Positions 62,791 to 64,000 of a stretch of 64,000 nt of DNA are shown here, piece by piece. How positions within the stretch are numbered: position 1 is the first letter of the stretch; every line of letters starts with the position of its first letter. Source of the DNA: Petrolisthes cinctipes (Eukaryota; Arthropoda; Malacostraca; Decapoda; Porcellanidae); assembly GCA_033782935.1 (NCBI GenBank), contig JAWQEG010000062.1:11426001-11490000 (forward strand), read 5' to 3'. The position numbers and the translations under genes are program-made. The notes below the pieces were generated by a model. That model ran no database searches, was not told the DNA's origin, and worked only from the letters and a program-made list of their open reading frames with translations.

Positions 62791-64000
62791 TTTTGGGTCT
62801 GTATCTTGAAAACATTCTAGCAAGGAGTAGGCATGTACAGATCGCTTCTGGGACCCAACAATATCGAATTTTAGGGTGTTTTGAGCCTGAATTTGAGATA
62901 TAAACGGATACAGAAGATGCATGCACATATTGACTTTGAGCACCTAAAATATCGATTTTGAGCATATTTTGGGCCTGTATTTTGAAAATACTGTACCACG
63001 GAGTAGGCATGTACAGATCGCTCCTGGGACCCAAAAATATCGAATTTTCGGGTGTTTTGAACCTGAATTTGGGATATAGACGGATACAGAAGATGTATGC
63101 ACATATCGACTTTGGGCACCTAAAATATCGATTTTGAGCATGTTTTGGACCTGTATTTTGAAAATACTCTAGCAATAAGTAGGCATGTACAGATCGTTAT
63201 TGGGACCCAAAAATATCGAATTTTCGGGTGTTTTGAGCCTGAATTTGAGATATAAACGGGTACAGAAGATGCATGCACATATCGACTTTTTGCACCTAAA
63301 ATATCGATTTTGAGCATGTTTTGAGCCTGTATTTTAAAAACACTCTAACACGGAGTATGCATGTACAGATCGCTTCTGGGACCCAAAAATATCGAATTTT
63401 CGAATGTTTTGAACCTGAATTTGGGATATAGACGGGTACATAAGATGCATACACATATTGACTTTGGGCAGCTAAAATATCGATTTTCAGCATGTTTTAG
63501 GCTTGTATTTTAAAAATACTCTGAAACGGAGTAGGCATGTACAGATGGCTTTTGGGACCCAAAAATATCGAATATTCGGGTGTTTTGAGTCTGAATTTGA
63601 GATATAAACGGGTACAGAAGATGCATGCACATATCAACTTTGGGCACCTAAAATCTCGATTTTGAGCATGTTTTGGGCCTGTAATTTGAAAATACTTAAA
63701 CACGGTGTAGACATGTACAGATCGCTTCTGGGACACAAAAATATCGATTTTTTGGGTGTTTTGAGCCTGAATTTGAGATATAAACGGGTACAGAAGATGC
63801 ATGCACATATCGACTTTTTGCACTTAAAATATCGATTTTGAGCATGTTTTGTGTCTGTATATGGAAAACATTGTAGCAAGGAGTAGGCATGTACAGATCG
63901 CTTCTGGGACCGAAACATATCGAATTTTCGAATGTTTTGAACCTGAATTTGGGATATAGACGGGTACAGAAGATGCATACACATATTGACTTTGGGCAGC

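Larger units (their letters stand above)
1..64000 (+). repeat. 176-bp satellite tandem array filling the window
   Basis: Motifs such as GATGCATGCACATATCGAC, AAAATATCGATTTT and GGCATGTACAGATCGCTTC recur about every 176 bases from the first base to the last, always in the same orientation. I saw no inverted monomers and no stretch of unrelated sequence. The hand-built consensus has 30 C, 41 G, 52 A and 53 T, so about 40% GC. The array begins and ends mid-monomer, so it continues beyond both edges. No tRNA, rRNA, splice-like gene structure, transposon termini or CRISPR array is visible. Tandem repeats of 150-180 bp are common at plant and animal centromeres and in heterochromatin; a centromeric role here is inference only. 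The whole window, including every stretch without a gene, is explained by this repeat. Confidence 0.98.
55031..64000 (+). repeat. Satellite domain A2 (return of subfamily A)
   Basis: From about 55,030 the variants of domain A1 return at once: GTATGCACGTACAG, AAAAACATTGAATTTTCGG, GGGCGTATAATTTG, TCTAGCAAGAAGTAGG and GATATAACCGGGTACAGAGG. Deleted monomers of domain C are no longer seen. Several multi-monomer blocks are shared with 1-11,900, for example 56,446-57,000 with 6,425-6,990 at an offset of 50,021 bp, and both domains hold the 4-bp insertion that makes TTAATTAA. Confidence 0.85.

Noticed and set aside
1..64000. CRISPR array
   Set aside because: There are no short identical repeats separated by unique spacers. 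The whole 176-bp unit repeats, including what would be spacers.
1..64000. Transposon, retrotransposon or other inserted element
   Set aside because: Monomer register can be followed through every line. I found no long terminal repeats, inverted termini with target duplications, or non-satellite stretch.
1..64000. Telomeric or known centromeric satellite (for example Arabidopsis 178-bp, Brassica 176-bp, human alpha)
   Set aside because: There are no telomere-type short repeats. As far as I can recall them, the named satellites have different sequences; a shared length of about 176 bp alone is not evidence of identity. A database search would decide it.
1..64000. A novel multi-gene system hidden in the window
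   Set aside because: No coding sequence with independent support exists. What is unusual here is structural: the half-repeat origin, the deletion subfamilies and the nested higher-order repeats.

Overview
The whole 64 kb window is one uninterrupted, head-to-tail satellite DNA array. I find no gene, RNA gene, transposon or unique-sequence island. The unit is 176 bp, with GTACAGATCG taken here as consensus position 1. A consensus I built by hand is about 40% GC. Roughly 365-375 monomers fit in the window, all in the same orientation. This organisation, with monomers near nucleosome length and layered higher-order repeats, is typical of (peri)centromeric or other constitutive heterochromatin in a plant or animal genome. 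The sequence itself does not tell me the species, and I do not recognise the satellite as a named family.

Layout. Domain A1 (1 to about 11,900) has full-length 176-bp monomers and contains a clean 2,111-bp tandem duplication (1,345-5,566). Domain B (about 11,900-22,230) has another full-length subfamily, arranged as a long repeat of roughly 4.2-5.3 kb present about two and a quarter times. Domain C (about 22,230-55,030) is a third subfamily marked by shortened monomers: a 29-bp deletion (147 bp), an 18-bp deletion (158 bp) and a rarer 12-bp deletion (164 bp). It is organised into many different local higher-order repeats with periods of 335, 1,130, 1,511, 1,688 and 2,113 bp. Domain A2 (about 55,030-64,000) returns abruptly to the A1 subfamily, sharing variant blocks and even a 4-bp insertion with A1 about 50 kb away. 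B and C therefore sit inside an A-type array.

The most interesting structural point is that the 176-bp monomer is itself an old dimer. Its two halves align without gaps at an offset of exactly 88 bp, with 59 of 88 positions identical in my consensus. Shared half-monomer motifs such as GCATGTACAGATCG and GCATGCACATATCG give microhomology that can account for at least one rearranged monomer.

Hundreds of open reading frames exist, mostly on the minus strand, but they are a by-product of monomer composition and period. The consensus has only two minus-strand stop triplets per monomer and 176 is not a multiple of three, so stop-to-stop intervals of about 225 and 303 nt recur mechanically. I do not annotate any of them as genes. 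Block boundaries below are approximate (often within tens of bases), because they were placed by eye from variant bases.
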